From an uncultured Dorea sp. (GTDB lineage: Bacteria > Bacillota > Clostridia > Lachnospirales > Lachnospiraceae), in NCBI GenBank assembly GCA_910577685.1, contig CAJTOH010000054.1, positions 1 through 22,109 on the forward strand: DNA of 22,109 bases, read 5' to 3'. Numbering within the stretch: position 1 is the stretch's first letter; the number at the start of each line of letters is the position of its first letter. The notes below the pieces were generated by a model. That model was not told the origin of the DNA and ran no database searches. It saw only the letters and a list, made by a program, of their open reading frames with translations. A program made the position numbers and the translations under genes. This document shows positions 1-8,310 of this stretch, piece by piece.

Positions 1-50
1 CGGGTTTCATAACCCCATCGGTGCCTTTCGCAGAAAGGCGGATTATAATT

Positions 51-602
51 ATGAATGAAAAGTTACAGGTGTATGAGGACAAGATGAACAAGACTATGGC
101 GAACCTTGACGGTGAACTGGGGACCATCCGGGCGGGACGAGCCAATCCCAACGTACTGAATAGGATTATGGTGGATTACTACGGGACGCCGACCCCGATT
201 CAACAGGTGGCGAACGTGTCCGTTCCGGAGGCGCGCTTGATCCAGATTCAGCCGTGGGATAAGAATATGCTGAAAGTGATTGAGAAGGCGATTCAGGTAT
301 CCGACCTTGGCATCAACCCGACCAATGACGGAAGCATGATCCGTCTGGTATTCCCGGAACTTACGGAAGAGCGCAGAAAAGAGCTTGTGAAGGATGTCAA
401 GAAGAAGGGTGAGGCTGCGAAGGTTGCGATCCGTAATATCCGTCGGGACGGCAACGACGCCTTGAAGAAGCTTAAGGGTTCGGAGGTTTCGGAAGACGAG
501 ATTAAGGATATGGAGACGGAGCTTCAGAAACTGACGGATAAGTTTGTGAAGGAAGTGGATAAGGCGGTAGATAGTAAGTCTAAGGAAGTTATGACCGTTT
601 AA
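51..602 (+). CDS. frr: Ribosome recycling factor
   Basis: Ribosome recycling factor works with EF-G in the cytoplasm to split the post-termination ribosome from mRNA. The 183-residue product matches the usual family length of about 185. It has the typical N-terminal helix region (residues 5-30), the conserved stretch around GELGTIRAGRANP, and a long C-terminal helical part rich in Lys and Glu. I chose the ATG at 51 because the product then starts MNEKLQVYEDKM, as in homologues. A GTG at 21 would add ten unconserved residues. A purine-rich AAAGGCGG lies upstream. It is the first gene of the frr-uppS-cdsA block, which is a standard Firmicutes arrangement. The gene normally found before it (pyrH) is not visible in the first 50 bases. 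Confidence 0.97.
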   Translation: MNEKLQVYEDKMNKTMANLDGELGTIRAGRANPNVLNRIMVDYYGTPTPIQQVANVSVPEARLIQIQPWDKNMLKVIEKAIQVSDLGINPTNDGSMIRLVFPELTEERRKELVKDVKKKGEAAKVAIRNIRRDGNDALKKLKGSEVSEDEIKDMETELQKLTDKFVKEVDKAVDSKSKEVMTV

Positions 603-609
603 TGAGAGA

Positions 610-646
610 GGGGACAGACCGGAAGCCTTTGCGCGGGTCTGTCCCC
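610..646 (+). other. Intercistronic hairpin between frr and uppS
   Basis: An 11-bp perfect inverted repeat (GGGGACAGACC at 610-620 and GGTCTGTCCCC at 636-646) closes a 15-nt loop directly after the frr stop. A C-rich run, not a T-run, follows, so it is not a standard intrinsic terminator. It may stabilise or process the transcript, or partly attenuate it, before uppS. The structure is read directly; the function is inference. Confidence 0.6.
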
Positions 647-674
647 CCGTTCATGCCCGAAAGGAGAGAAATTT

Positions 675-1397
675 ATGGTGATACCGCAGCATGTTGCAAT
701 TATTTTAGACGGAAACGGACGTTGGGCAAAGTCGAAGGGGATGCCGCGCAATTACGGCCATGCCCAGGGAAGCAAGAACGTGGAGCGCATCTGTGAGGAC
801 GCTTATCGTATGGGCGTTAAGTATCTGACGGTGTACGCATTTTCCACGGAGAACTGGAACAGGCCCGGGGACGAGGTTGCCGCTCTGATGAAGCTTTTGC
901 GGAACTATATGAAGACCTGTCTTAAGACAGCGGAGAAGAATGATATGAAGATCCGTGTGATCGGCGATGTGTCTAGGCTGGATGACGACATTCGCTTAAG
1001 GATTGCGGAGCTTGAGGAAGCTACCAAGGATAACGGCGGACTGAATTTCCAGATCGCCGTCAACTATGGAAGCCGCGATGAGATCATACGCGGGATCAGA
1101 AGGCTTGCGAGGGATTGCGCAGACGGAAAGGTGAAGCCGGAGGAGATCGGCGAAGCGGTATTTGAGGGATATCTGGATACCCACGGCATCCCGGATCCGG
1201 ATCTGTTGATCCGTACCAGCGGCGAGATCCGGCTTTCTAATTTTTTGATGTGGCAGCTTGCGTATACGGAGTTTTATTTTACGGATATCCATTGGCCGGA
1301 CTTTACGAAAGAGGAGCTGATGAAAGCCATCGAACAGTATAACGCCAGAGACAGACGTTACGGCGGGGTAAAGGAGGAACAAGGGAAGGATGTTTAA
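675..1397 (+). CDS. uppS: Isoprenyl transferase (undecaprenyl diphosphate synthase)
   Basis: This cis-prenyltransferase condenses isopentenyl diphosphate onto farnesyl diphosphate to make undecaprenyl diphosphate, the lipid carrier for cell-wall synthesis. The 240-residue length is typical. The family signature DGNGRWA is present at residues 12-18, with D12 as the expected catalytic Asp and the conserved phosphate-binding Arg and Trp. FSTENW and the C-terminal RTSGE...LSNF signature are also intact. The start has a good AAGGAGAG ribosome binding site at 660-667. The 3' end overlaps the cdsA start by 8 bp, which suggests coupled translation. Confidence 0.97.
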   Translation: MVIPQHVAIILDGNGRWAKSKGMPRNYGHAQGSKNVERICEDAYRMGVKYLTVYAFSTENWNRPGDEVAALMKLLRNYMKTCLKTAEKNDMKIRVIGDVSRLDDDIRLRIAELEEATKDNGGLNFQIAVNYGSRDEIIRGIRRLARDCADGKVKPEEIGEAVFEGYLDTHGIPDPDLLIRTSGEIRLSNFLMWQLAYTEFYFTDIHWPDFTKEELMKAIEQYNARDRRYGGVKEEQGKDV

Positions 1398-2196
1398 GAC
1401 TAGGCTGTTAAGCGGAATCGTACTGGTGATTGTGCTGGTGGCGACGGTTGGAACGGGTGGGAACCTTTTATTTGCGTTCCTCTGCGCCATCAGTCTGGTG
1501 GGTATGACAGAATTGTATAAGGTTGTTGGTGTTCAGGGAAAATTATTAGGGTGCGCCGGTTATCTGGCGGCTTTGATTTATTACGGGCTTCTGTGGGTTC
1601 AGGCGGTAGAGAATGTGACCATGCTTTCTATCATGTTTCTGGTTCTGCTGATGGCTGTGTATGTGTTTACATTTCCGGCGTTTCGTGCGGAGCAGGTCAT
1701 GACGGTGTTCTTTGGTTTCTTCTATGTGGCGGTCATGCTTTCCTATGTATATCAGACCCGTATGCTCCCGGACGGAGGAATCGTGGTGTGGCTGATTTTC
1801 CTGAGTTCGTGGGGATGCGATACCTGCGCTTACTGTGTGGGGATGCTCATCGGGAAACATAAGATGGCGCCGAGGTTAAGCCCGAAGAAATCTGTGGAAG
1901 GCGGGATCGGCGGGATTGCCGGCGCGGCGCTTCTCGGCGCGCTGTTTGCCCTTGCCATGAACCAGTGGAAAGGCGCGGGGGCGTCTCCTTTGCATTATGT
2001 ATTGATCTGCGCCGCAGGCGGAGCTATTTCACAGGTGGGAGATCTGGCGGCTTCCGCCATTAAGCGGAATCATGAGATTAAGGATTACGGTAAACTGATT
2101 CCCGGACACGGAGGGGTATTGGACAGGTTTGACAGCGTGATTTTCACAGCGCCCGTGATCTATTATTTGTCGGTATTGCTGGCGGGGAATTTCTAG
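1390..2196 (+). CDS. cdsA: Phosphatidate cytidylyltransferase (CDP-diglyceride synthase)
   Basis: CdsA makes CDP-diacylglycerol from CTP and phosphatidic acid in the membrane, the branch point for phospholipid synthesis. The 268-residue protein is almost entirely hydrophobic, with about seven to eight predicted membrane segments. The C-terminal third carries the family signature: SPKKSVEGGIGG, then QVGDLAASAIKRN and KDYGKLIPGHGGVLDRFDS, with the metal-binding Asp residues present. It overlaps uppS by 8 bp and shares its transcript. The stop codon TAG at 2194-2196 is followed at once by a copy of a dispersed repeat that is also found near 20.2 kb. Confidence 0.96.
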   Translation: MFKTRLLSGIVLVIVLVATVGTGGNLLFAFLCAISLVGMTELYKVVGVQGKLLGCAGYLAALIYYGLLWVQAVENVTMLSIMFLVLLMAVYVFTFPAFRAEQVMTVFFGFFYVAVMLSYVYQTRMLPDGGIVVWLIFLSSWGCDTCAYCVGMLIGKHKMAPRLSPKKSVEGGIGGIAGAALLGALFALAMNQWKGAGASPLHYVLICAAGGAISQVGDLAASAIKRNHEIKDYGKLIPGHGGVLDRFDSVIFTAPVIYYLSVLLAGNF

Positions 2197-2237
2197 CATT
2201 ATATCTGGCGAAACTCCGCAGAATAAATTTTCATCAG
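2196..2237 (-). repeat. Copy 1 of a dispersed 42-nt repeat
   Basis: The 42 bases at 2196-2237 match the reverse complement of 20207-20248 at 40 of 42 positions. The mismatches are at repeat positions 11 and 23. The core reads GCATTATATCTGGCGAAACT, then a short stretch, then AAATTTTCATCAG. The repeat begins at the last base of the cdsA stop codon. Sequence after it (TAGTGTAGTGCCGG) resembles the outer tip of the 20.1-kb copy, so this may be a rearranged or partial unit. Strand is given relative to the 20207-20248 copy. Confidence 0.85.
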
Positions 2238-2361
2238 ACAGTATATTAGTGTAGTGCCGGAAAATAAGTTTCGTATACTGACTGAAAAGGTTAGTGCATA
2301 TATCTATATAGGAAAGTAAGAGTAATTAAGGGGAATATATTTAATAATGGAGAGAACGATG

Positions 2362-3501
2362 AAGAAAATAGCCATATTAGGTTCAACAGGATCCATCGGA
2401 ACCCAGACGCTTGAGGTGGTCAGGGAAAATGGTGATATTGAGGTACACGGCATTGCGGCGGGCGGCAATATAGGACTCTTAGAGGAGCAGATCCGGGAAT
2501 TCCGTCCGCGGCTTGCCGCCGTCTGGTCTGAGGAGAAGGCGGAAGAGTTAAGGATGCGCGTTGCTGATACGAATACAAGGGTAGTATCCGGAATGGACGG
2601 ACTTTTAGAGGTATCAACTCTTCCGGATACGGAGATACTAGTGACAGCGATCGTCGGGATGATCGGAATCCGTCCCACGATTGAAGCGATCAAGGCGGGG
2701 AAGAATATTGCGCTTGCCAACAAGGAAACGCTGGTGACGGCAGGTCATATCATTATGCCGCTGGCAAAGGAAAAACATGTGTCTATCCTTCCTGTGGACA
2801 GTGAACACAGCGCCATCTTCCAGTCCCTGCAGGGAAATGAACAAAAGGCGCTCAGCAAGATACTTCTGACGGCATCCGGAGGCCCGTTCCGCGGAAAGAA
2901 GCAGGAGGAGCTTTTGGAAATCCGGGTGGAGGACGCCTTAAAGCATCCCAACTGGGCGATGGGGCAGAAGATTACGATTGATTCTTCCACCATGGTCAAC
3001 AAGGGGCTTGAGGTTATTGAAGCAAAGTGGCTGTTCGGGGTGGACGTGGACCGTGTACAGGTGGTGGTACAGCCTCAAAGCATCATCCATTCTATGGTGG
3101 AATACGTTGACGGCGCAATTATAGCGGAGCTTGGCACTCCGGATATGAAGCTGCCGATTCAGTATGCGCTGTACTATCCCGAGAGAAGGCGGCTTCCGGG
3201 AGAGCGGGTTGACTTTTGGAGCCTTAATAAGCTGGAATTCGAGAAGCCGGACATGGATACCTTCTATGGGCTTAAGCTTGCCTATGAGGCAGGAAAAAAG
3301 GGCGGCACGCTCCCAACGGTGTTTAATGCGGCGAACGAGCTGGCAGTCCGGCAGTTTCTGAACCGGGAGATCAAGTATCTTGAGATTGTCGAGATTATTG
3401 AGGACTGTATGAAGGCTCACAGGAATATTGAGAATCCTTCCCTCCAGGAAATACTGGATACGGAAGCGGCAACTTATGACAGGATCAACAGTAGGAGGTA
3501 G
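2362..3501 (+). CDS. dxr: 1-deoxy-D-xylulose 5-phosphate reductoisomerase
   Basis: Dxr converts DXP to 2-C-methyl-D-erythritol 4-phosphate with NADPH, the committed step of the MEP isoprenoid pathway, and so supplies precursors for UppS. The 379-residue length is standard. The NADPH-binding GSTGSIG motif is at residues 7-13. The metal and substrate region DSEHSAIFQ, the SGGPFRG loop and DSSTMVNKGLE-EA are intact. I prefer the ATG at 2362 over that at 2347: the product then starts MKKIAILGSTGSIG, and GGAGAG sits 7 bases upstream. A gap of about 165 bp with a repeat separates it from cdsA, so it may have its own promoter. Confidence 0.96.
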   Translation, partial: KKIAILGSTGSIGTQTLEVVRENGDIEVHGIAAGGNIGLLEEQIREFRPRLAAVWSEEKAEELRMRVADTNTRVVSGMDGLLEVSTLPDTEILVTAIVGMIGIRPTIEAIKAGKNIALANKETLVTAGHIIMPLAKEKHVSILPVDSEHSAIFQSLQGNEQKALSKILLTASGGPFRGKKQEELLEIRVEDALKHPNWAMGQKITIDSSTMVNKGLEVIEAKWLFGVDVDRVQVVVQPQSIIHSMVEYVDGAIIAELGTPDMKLPIQYALYYPERRRLPGERVDFWSLNKLEFEKPDMDTFYGLKLAYEAGKKGGTLPTVFNAANELAVRQFLNREIKYLEIVEIIEDCMKAHRNIENPSLQEILDTEAATYDRINSRR

Positions 3502-3509
3502 CTCGTAAT

Positions 3510-4544
3510 TTGGGTATTATATTAGCAATCATTATCTTTAGTTTTATTGTGTTCTTTCATGAACTGGGGCATTTTTTGCTGGCAAAGAAAAATGGTATTG
3601 ATGTAGATGAATTCGCCATCGGTATGGGGCCGACGCTGTATTCGAGGGAATATAAGGGAACGAGATATGCGGTCCGCATCTTTCCGATCGGCGGTTTCTG
3701 CGCCATGGGGGAGGATGAGGAGGCGACGGATTCTCCCAATAATTTCAATAACAAGTCTGTCTGGGCAAGGATTTCCGTCATCGCGGCCGGACCTGTATTC
3801 AACTTCATCCTTGCGTTTGTTTTTGCGGTTATTTTGACGGCTATGGTCGGCTATGACCGCCCTGTAGTCGACTCTGTGGAAGCGGGTTTTCCGGCGGCAG
3901 AAGCAGGGATTAAGGCGGGGGACAGGATTGAAAAGATGGGGGGGAAGAAGATCCGTATTTTTCGGGAGATCACAATCTACAACCAGTTTCATCAGGGAGA
4001 GGATGTTGAGATTACCTACAGCCGCGGCGGAAAAGAGCATACGGTAACGCTGACTCCAAAGAAAGACGAGGAACTTGGATATTATCGGCTTGGTATTTCC
4101 TCCGAAGGGTATCTGAAGGCGAATCTTCTGAATTCTGTGCGGTACGGCGCGTATTCTGTGAATTATTGGGTCAGCACGACTCTTGAGAGCCTTAAGATGC
4201 TGGTTACTGGCAAGGTCAGCATCAATAACCTCACCGGCCCTGTGGGAATCGTGGATGTGGTGGAGGGCACCTATCAGGAGAGCAGGTCCTACGGTATTTT
4301 TGTCGTGATTGTGGAGCTTCTGAATATTGCCATCATGCTGTCGGCCAATTTAGGCGTTATGAACCTGCTGCCCCTTCCGGCGCTGGACGGCGGAAGGCTG
4401 GTGTTTTTGTTTCTGGAGGCGGTGCGCCGGAAACGGGTGGCGCCGGAGAAGGAAGGCTATGTGCACATGATCGGGATCGCGCTGTTGCTGGCGCTCATGG
4501 TGTTTGTGATGTTCAACGATATCCGCAGAGTCTTTTTTAGTTAA
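3510..4544 (+). CDS. rseP: RIP metalloprotease, site-2 protease family
   Basis: This intramembrane zinc protease of the RseP/RasP type cleaves anti-sigma factors or signal-peptide remnants within the membrane. The zinc motif HELGH is at residues 17-21 inside the first membrane segment. A PDZ-like domain lies at about residues 105-185. The second active-site motif, LPALDGGRL, is near residue 290 and is followed by the last membrane segments. Length is 344 residues, usual for the Gram-positive form. The start is TTG at 3510, supported by AGGAGG at 3493-3498 and by the lack of a nearby in-frame ATG before the HELGH helix. The gene follows dxr after 8 bp. The ispG and polC genes that often come next are not here. 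Confidence 0.95.
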   Translation: MGIILAIIIFSFIVFFHELGHFLLAKKNGIDVDEFAIGMGPTLYSREYKGTRYAVRIFPIGGFCAMGEDEEATDSPNNFNNKSVWARISVIAAGPVFNFILAFVFAVILTAMVGYDRPVVDSVEAGFPAAEAGIKAGDRIEKMGGKKIRIFREITIYNQFHQGEDVEITYSRGGKEHTVTLTPKKDEELGYYRLGISSEGYLKANLLNSVRYGAYSVNYWVSTTLESLKMLVTGKVSINNLTGPVGIVDVVEGTYQESRSYGIFVVIVELLNIAIMLSANLGVMNLLPLPALDGGRLVFLFLEAVRRKRVAPEKEGYVHMIGIALLLALMVFVMFNDIRRVFFS

Positions 4545-4559
4545 ATTTTGATTTTTATA

Positions 4560-4590
4560 TTGACTTGGAGTGAACTCCAGATGATATAGT
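4560..4590 (+). promoter_or_regulatory. MerR-type promoter with operator dyad
   Basis: TTGACT at 4560-4565 and TATAGT at 4585-4590 are separated by 19 bp, longer than the usual 17. The spacer holds the perfect dyad TGGAGT-GA-ACTCCA at 4566-4579. An overlong spacer with a centred dyad is the hallmark of promoters that MerR-family activators open by DNA distortion. The promoter lies directly before a MerR-family gene, so autoregulation is likely. Confidence 0.8.
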
Positions 4591-4644
4591 GGTTATATCG
4601 AATTGCCGTGTATACAGGAAGATTGCAGAAGAAGAGGTGAAGGT

Positions 4645-5019
4645 ATGACCATCTCGGAAGTAAGTAAAAGATATGGGATTTCGCAGGATACTTTGAGATA
4701 TTATGAACGGATCGGGGTCATCCCGCCGGTACACAGGACGAAGAGCGGGCTTAGGGACTACACAGACGAGGATTGCGGATGGGTGGAGCTTGCAGGATGT
4801 ATGCGGGGCGCGGGGCTGCCCCTTCCTGTGCTGGCAGAGTATGTCCGTTTAAGCCGGCAGGGGGACGAGACGATTCCCGACAGGCGTAATCTTTTGCTGG
4901 AGCAGAAGGAGCAGCTTAATGTGCAGCTTCAGGCGATCCAAAAGACGATGGAACGGTTGGAGTACAAGATTTCCTGTTATGACAAGGCAATGAAGACAGG
5001 CAGGCTTATCTGGGATTAA
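4645..5019 (+). CDS. MerR family transcriptional regulator
   Basis: A 124-residue DNA-binding regulator. The N-terminal winged helix starts MTISEVSKRYGISQDTLRYYERIG, the MerR signature, and is followed by the wing motif GLRDYTDEDCGWVELAGCMRGAGLPL. A long dimerisation coiled coil covers about residues 75-115. There is no obvious metal-binding Cys cluster, so the inducer is probably a small organic molecule or redox state; this is inference. I chose the ATG at 4645, preceded by GAGGTGAAGG, because upstream codons add nothing conserved. It is 15 bp from the aldo/keto reductase gene and shares its promoter, so that enzyme is the likely target. Confidence 0.93.
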   Translation: MTISEVSKRYGISQDTLRYYERIGVIPPVHRTKSGLRDYTDEDCGWVELAGCMRGAGLPLPVLAEYVRLSRQGDETIPDRRNLLLEQKEQLNVQLQAIQKTMERLEYKISCYDKAMKTGRLIWD

Positions 5020-5034
5020 AGGAGGATGAAGACG

Positions 5035-6165
5035 ATGATTTATAAGGAGTTTCAGGACTTGAAATTATCTGCCCTTGGCATGGGCGCAATGCGCCTTCCG
5101 GTGATTGACGGAAAGGATGAGAACATCGATGAAGAGGCGACAGCGCGGATGGTGGAGTACGCCTTCCATCAGGGGATTAACTATTTCGACACGGCGTGGG
5201 GCTACCATGCGGGTAACTCGGAGTTGGTGATGGGAAGGACGCTTAGCAGATATCCAAGGGAGAAGTTTTACCTTGCCACTAAGTTTCCGGGATATGATCT
5301 CTCGAATATGACGAAGGTGGAGGAGATTTTCGAGAAACAGCTTGAAAAATGCCGGGTTTCATATTTTGATTTCTATCTTTTCCACAATGTCTGCGAGATG
5401 AATATTAATGAATATCTGGATGAGCAATATGGGATCCACGAGTATCTTATGAAGCAGAAAGAGAACGGAAGGATCCGTCATCTGGGATTTTCCGTCCACG
5501 GAAGTTATGAGGTCATGAAGCGCTTTCTGGAGGCATACGGGAAAGACATGGAGTTTTGCCAGATTCAGCTTAATTATGTGGACTGGGATTTTCAGGAAGC
5601 AAAAGCGAAGGTGGAGCTGCTGAGTGAATACCAGATTCCAATCTGGGTGATGGAGCCGCTGCGGGGTGGTATGCTGGCGTCCCTTTCCGAGGAGAATGAG
5701 GAGAAATTATCCGCCCTTCGTCCTAAAGAGGAGATTCCGGCATGGGCGTTCCGTTTCCTGCAGTCGATTCCGAAGGTGACGGTGATTTTATCCGGTATGT
5801 CGAATTTCGAACAGCTAGAGAAGAATATACATACTTTCGAGAGTGAGGAGCCGCTGAACGGGGAAGAGATGGAGACGCTGCTTGGCATTGCGGACAGCAT
5901 GGTGAACGGCGTACCCTGTACGGCGTGCCGTTACTGTACGTCCCACTGTCCTCAGGGGATCGATATTCCTTCTATGCTGAAACTGTACAATGAACATAAG
6001 TTTACCGGAGGCGGATTTATTGCGCCGATGGCGCTGATGGCCGTGCCGAAGGACAGACTGCCGTCTGCCTGCGTCGGGTGCGGAAGCTGCGAGGCCGTAT
6101 GTCCGCAGCAGATCAAGATATCAGAGAAGATGGCTGATTTTGCCGGGATGCTGAATCAGGGATAG
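5035..6165 (+). CDS. Aldo/keto reductase with C-terminal 4Fe-4S ferredoxin-like domain
   Basis: A 376-residue NAD(P)H-dependent oxidoreductase of the aldo/keto reductase superfamily. The barrel holds the family tetrad: D52 in YFDTAWGY, Y57, K83 in LATKFPG and H117 in LFHN. The C-terminal 90 residues carry two Cys clusters, CTACRYCTSHCP (C295, C298, C301, C305) and CVGCGSCEAVCP (C346, C349, C352, C356). These should bind two 4Fe-4S clusters, as in the large group of anaerobe AKRs. The physiological substrate cannot be read from sequence. ATG 5035 is chosen because AAAGGAGG at 5018-5025 is 9 bases away; ATG 5026 directly abuts it. It is co-transcribed with the MerR gene. Confidence 0.92.
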   Translation: MIYKEFQDLKLSALGMGAMRLPVIDGKDENIDEEATARMVEYAFHQGINYFDTAWGYHAGNSELVMGRTLSRYPREKFYLATKFPGYDLSNMTKVEEIFEKQLEKCRVSYFDFYLFHNVCEMNINEYLDEQYGIHEYLMKQKENGRIRHLGFSVHGSYEVMKRFLEAYGKDMEFCQIQLNYVDWDFQEAKAKVELLSEYQIPIWVMEPLRGGMLASLSEENEEKLSALRPKEEIPAWAFRFLQSIPKVTVILSGMSNFEQLEKNIHTFESEEPLNGEEMETLLGIADSMVNGVPCTACRYCTSHCPQGIDIPSMLKLYNEHKFTGGGFIAPMALMAVPKDRLPSACVGCGSCEAVCPQQIKISEKMADFAGMLNQG

Positions 6166-6175
6166 ACATATAGAC

Positions 6176-6227
6176 GGGCTTTAGAGAAACAGTATTAAAA
6201 AATACTGTGTTCCCTAAAGCCCCTTTT
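6176..6227 (+). terminator. Strong, probably bidirectional intrinsic terminator
   Basis: The arms GGGCTTTAG (6176-6184) and CTAAAGCCC (6214-6222) extend inward through a second paired block (CAGTATT with AATACTG) around an A-rich loop. CTTTT follows. It separates the plus-strand AKR gene from the convergent minus-strand gene and could serve both. Confidence 0.88.
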
Positions 6228-6232
6228 GCGTT

Positions 6233-7456
6233 TTAATCATACTGCCAGTACACGGTAATTTTATTTAAATCAGGCTCATCCATATATTGATACCTTACTT
6301 CGGTAAGCCCGTACCAGTCCGCCAGATTCTGGGCGGCAGACTTCATAATATTCTCGAATACGTCGTCGCGGGCTTCTTCGTAAAGCGCGTCGCTCGCAAA
6401 CTTAATTACTGTCGGGTTTCCCCCGTCGGAAATGACGCCGTTCATCCGCAGCAGAACCAGTTCCGGGTCGTAGGAGGTATAATACATATTGTTCATCATG
6501 TAGTAATTGCGGTTCATTGCCGTGCATGCCGGAAGTACAACGTCGCGGTCCGGGGTATGGTTTTTCATTAGTTCCGTATCGTCGCAGAGCATATAGTCGT
6601 AGCTGATCAGCTGGAACTGGTTGGTTTCGTCCCCTTCCGAGGCTTGGAAAACCGGGTCACCCCAGGTTACGTCCATATAATAGTAGTCGCCCTCGCATTT
6701 TACCAGATTCCACGCATGGTTCTGCCCGCCGCTGGTTGTCCCTGTTACATAGGTGCAGAATACGCCGAGCCGCTCAAGGAGGTACTGGGCCGCTTTCGAA
6801 TATCCCGCGCAGACGGAACGCCGGTGGAGAAAGACGCTGTAAATGTTTTGATTATCGGGGGCTTCCAGATCGTAATCTACTGTGTCTACAATATACTCAT
6901 AAACATACAGGATCTTATTGTAGTCCGATTCATCTGACGAAATCCCTGACAGGCACTGGAACGCCTGCGCTTCGATCTGTTCCTTCATCTGTTCTTTTTG
7001 TGTCTCGGTATAAGCGTAAGTGGGTCTCAGTACGGTATAGGGCTCGTCTCCTTCATAACTCGTGGCAGAGATTGTACCGTCGCACCAGAAGATATCGGGG
7101 CAGTCTTTCAGGATAAACTGGAAGATCTCATTGGCCCGTTCTGCTTCGGAGGCATGGATATAAATATCTTTTGTATTGTCCTTAAGCCCTTCTAAAATCT
7201 CCCGGTAGGTAAGCCGTTCTTCTTCGTTGAGCTGTTGATAGTAGTATTTCTGACTGACTTCATTCTCTTGGATCACCACTTCCTGAAAGGGGATTTCTTC
7301 CGGGCTTGTGAATTCCCGTTCAATTTCTTTCACCACGCTGGGCTTGAATCCGATTCCATAGGCAATGGAAAAGGATGCGGCTGCCAGACAGAGCAATCCG
7401 CTTACTATTGCCAGTGTATTGAGGCATCCGCTTTTTCTTCTTCGTCTTTTTTTCAT
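6233..7456 (-). CDS. Membrane-anchored transglutaminase-like domain protein
   Basis: A 407-residue protein with a basic N-terminus (KKRRRRK) and one membrane segment at residues 13-36, so the rest is likely extracytoplasmic. A helical, charged region follows. The transglutaminase-like core then shows the Cys-His-Asp triad: C216 in RRSVCAGYSKA, H247 in GQNHAWNLV and D262 in YYMDVTWGDP. Such proteins in Firmicutes may act as cysteine proteases or cross-linking enzymes at the envelope. The substrate is unknown. The last 130 residues have no motif I recognise. AAGGAGCG lies just before the ATG. The gene is convergent with the AKR gene and divergent from the SpoIID-like gene. Confidence 0.85.
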   Translation of the reverse strand: MKKRRRRKSGCLNTLAIVSGLLCLAAASFSIAYGIGFKPSVVKEIEREFTSPEEIPFQEVVIQENEVSQKYYYQQLNEEERLTYREILEGLKDNTKDIYIHASEAERANEIFQFILKDCPDIFWCDGTISATSYEGDEPYTVLRPTYAYTETQKEQMKEQIEAQAFQCLSGISSDESDYNKILYVYEYIVDTVDYDLEAPDNQNIYSVFLHRRSVCAGYSKAAQYLLERLGVFCTYVTGTTSGGQNHAWNLVKCEGDYYYMDVTWGDPVFQASEGDETNQFQLISYDYMLCDDTELMKNHTPDRDVVLPACTAMNRNYYMMNNMYYTSYDPELVLLRMNGVISDGGNPTVIKFASDALYEEARDDVFENIMKSAAQNLADWYGLTEVRYQYMDEPDLNKITVYWQYD

Positions 7457-7511
7457 ATTCGCTCCTTGCGTATCTGTTCTAAACAGTTCTGCACAACCGT
7501 CGATACTCTAT

Positions 7512-7540
7512 ATTATATTCAATTTTCCCGAAATATACAA
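7512..7540 (-). promoter_or_regulatory. Promoter for the transglutaminase-like gene
   Basis: On the minus strand TTGTAT (7540-7535) and TATAAT (7517-7512) are 17 bp apart, about 55 bp before the ATG. This is a good sigma-A type match. No comparable promoter was found for the divergent SpoIID-like gene, which would fit transcription by a sporulation sigma factor. I could not assign a sporulation consensus with confidence. Confidence 0.6.
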
Positions 7541-7606
7541 TATCGGTAACGATTTCTTCCCGTACTCATATTCTAATCGCAAGAAAGTCTTTTGTGAGGT
7601 ATTGCT

Positions 7607-8305
7607 ATGAACGTTATGAGAGCTACCCAGCAGGATACCCCTGATAAAGGAAAGCTTAAGATTAATCTTACATCGGAGATTACGGCGTATCCCGTAGCTG
7701 ACGCGACTATTTCGATTTCCTACACGGGAGTACCGGACAGCCAGTTAGAGAAGCTGACTACGGATTCTTCCGGCCAGACCGAAACCATTGAGCTTGATGC
7801 TCCGCCTTTGGAATATAGTTTGGATGTGGATAATGAGATCCAGCCCTATTCGGAGTATACCCTTCAGGTGGAGGCTCCGGGGTTTGAGCCGGTCAGCATC
7901 GCCGGGGCGGAGATTCTGTCTTCTGTCACTGCCATCCAGAACATATCCTTAAGTCCGTTAGAGACCACAGATCCTTCGGAGGAGATCTTTGTTATCCCTG
8001 CACATACTCTCTATGGATCTTATCCTGCCAAGATACCGGAGGACGAGATTAAACCGATGAATGAGACGGGCGAGATCGTATTAAGCCGGGTGGTGGTTCC
8101 GGAGTATATTGTTGTGCATGACGGCAGTCCCAGAGATACTACGGCGAGAAATTATTATGTGAAGTATAAGGATTATATTAAGAATGTGGCGTCCAGTGAG
8201 ATTTATGCTACTTGGCCGGCGGATACCATACGGGCGAATGTGCTGGCGATTATGTCTTTTACTCTGAACAGGGTGTTTACGGAATGGTCACTTCGTATAG
8301 TCTGA
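7607..8305 (+). CDS. SpoIID/LytB-like protein, 5' part (interrupted by the element)
   Basis: This is the first part of a gene split by the inserted element. Residues 1-227 are native. After TGG at 8285-8287 the frame enters the element and adds five residues (SLRIV) before a TGA. Residues 15-125 look like a beta-sandwich, carboxypeptidase-regulatory-like domain. Residues 150-227 match the start of the SpoIID/LytB domain: VVPEYIVVHDG, YIKNVASSEIYATWPADTIRAN. E198 sits where SpoIID lytic transglycosylases have their catalytic Glu. The remainder resumes at 19521 and restores a 421-residue protein. SpoIID acts in peptidoglycan remodelling during engulfment. Here the domain and PG-binding tail suggest a spore or cell-wall role. 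The start has GTGAGGT at 7594-7600; a second ATG at 7616 is possible. Confidence 0.85.
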   Translation: MNVMRATQQDTPDKGKLKINLTSEITAYPVADATISISYTGVPDSQLEKLTTDSSGQTETIELDAPPLEYSLDVDNEIQPYSEYTLQVEAPGFEPVSIAGAEILSSVTAIQNISLSPLETTDPSEEIFVIPAHTLYGSYPAKIPEDEIKPMNETGEIVLSRVVVPEYIVVHDGSPRDTTARNYYVKYKDYIKNVASSEIYATWPADTIRANVLAIMSFTLNRVFTEWSLRIV

Positions 8306-8310
8306 TTCAG
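8265..8310 (+). other. attL, left junction of the integrated element
   Basis: The host frame ends at TGG (8285-8287). TGGT at 8285-8288 is shared with the right junction, and the GT at 8287-8288 is the likely crossover dinucleotide. Element sequence CACTTCGTATAGTCTGATTC (8289-8308) follows. It is the inverted counterpart of GAATCAGTAATAACGAAGTG at the right end, matching at 15 of 20 positions. Confidence 0.85.

Noticed and set aside
996..1490. Minus-strand 164-codon frame over uppS/cdsA
   Set aside because: It lies opposite conserved genes, has no ribosome binding site and its sequence is not protein-like.
2938..3420. Minus-strand 160-codon frame inside dxr
   Set aside because: It is the antisense of conserved Dxr motifs.
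3522..4040. Minus-strand 172-codon frame inside rseP
   Set aside because: It is antisense to the HELGH and PDZ-coding region and has no supporting signals.
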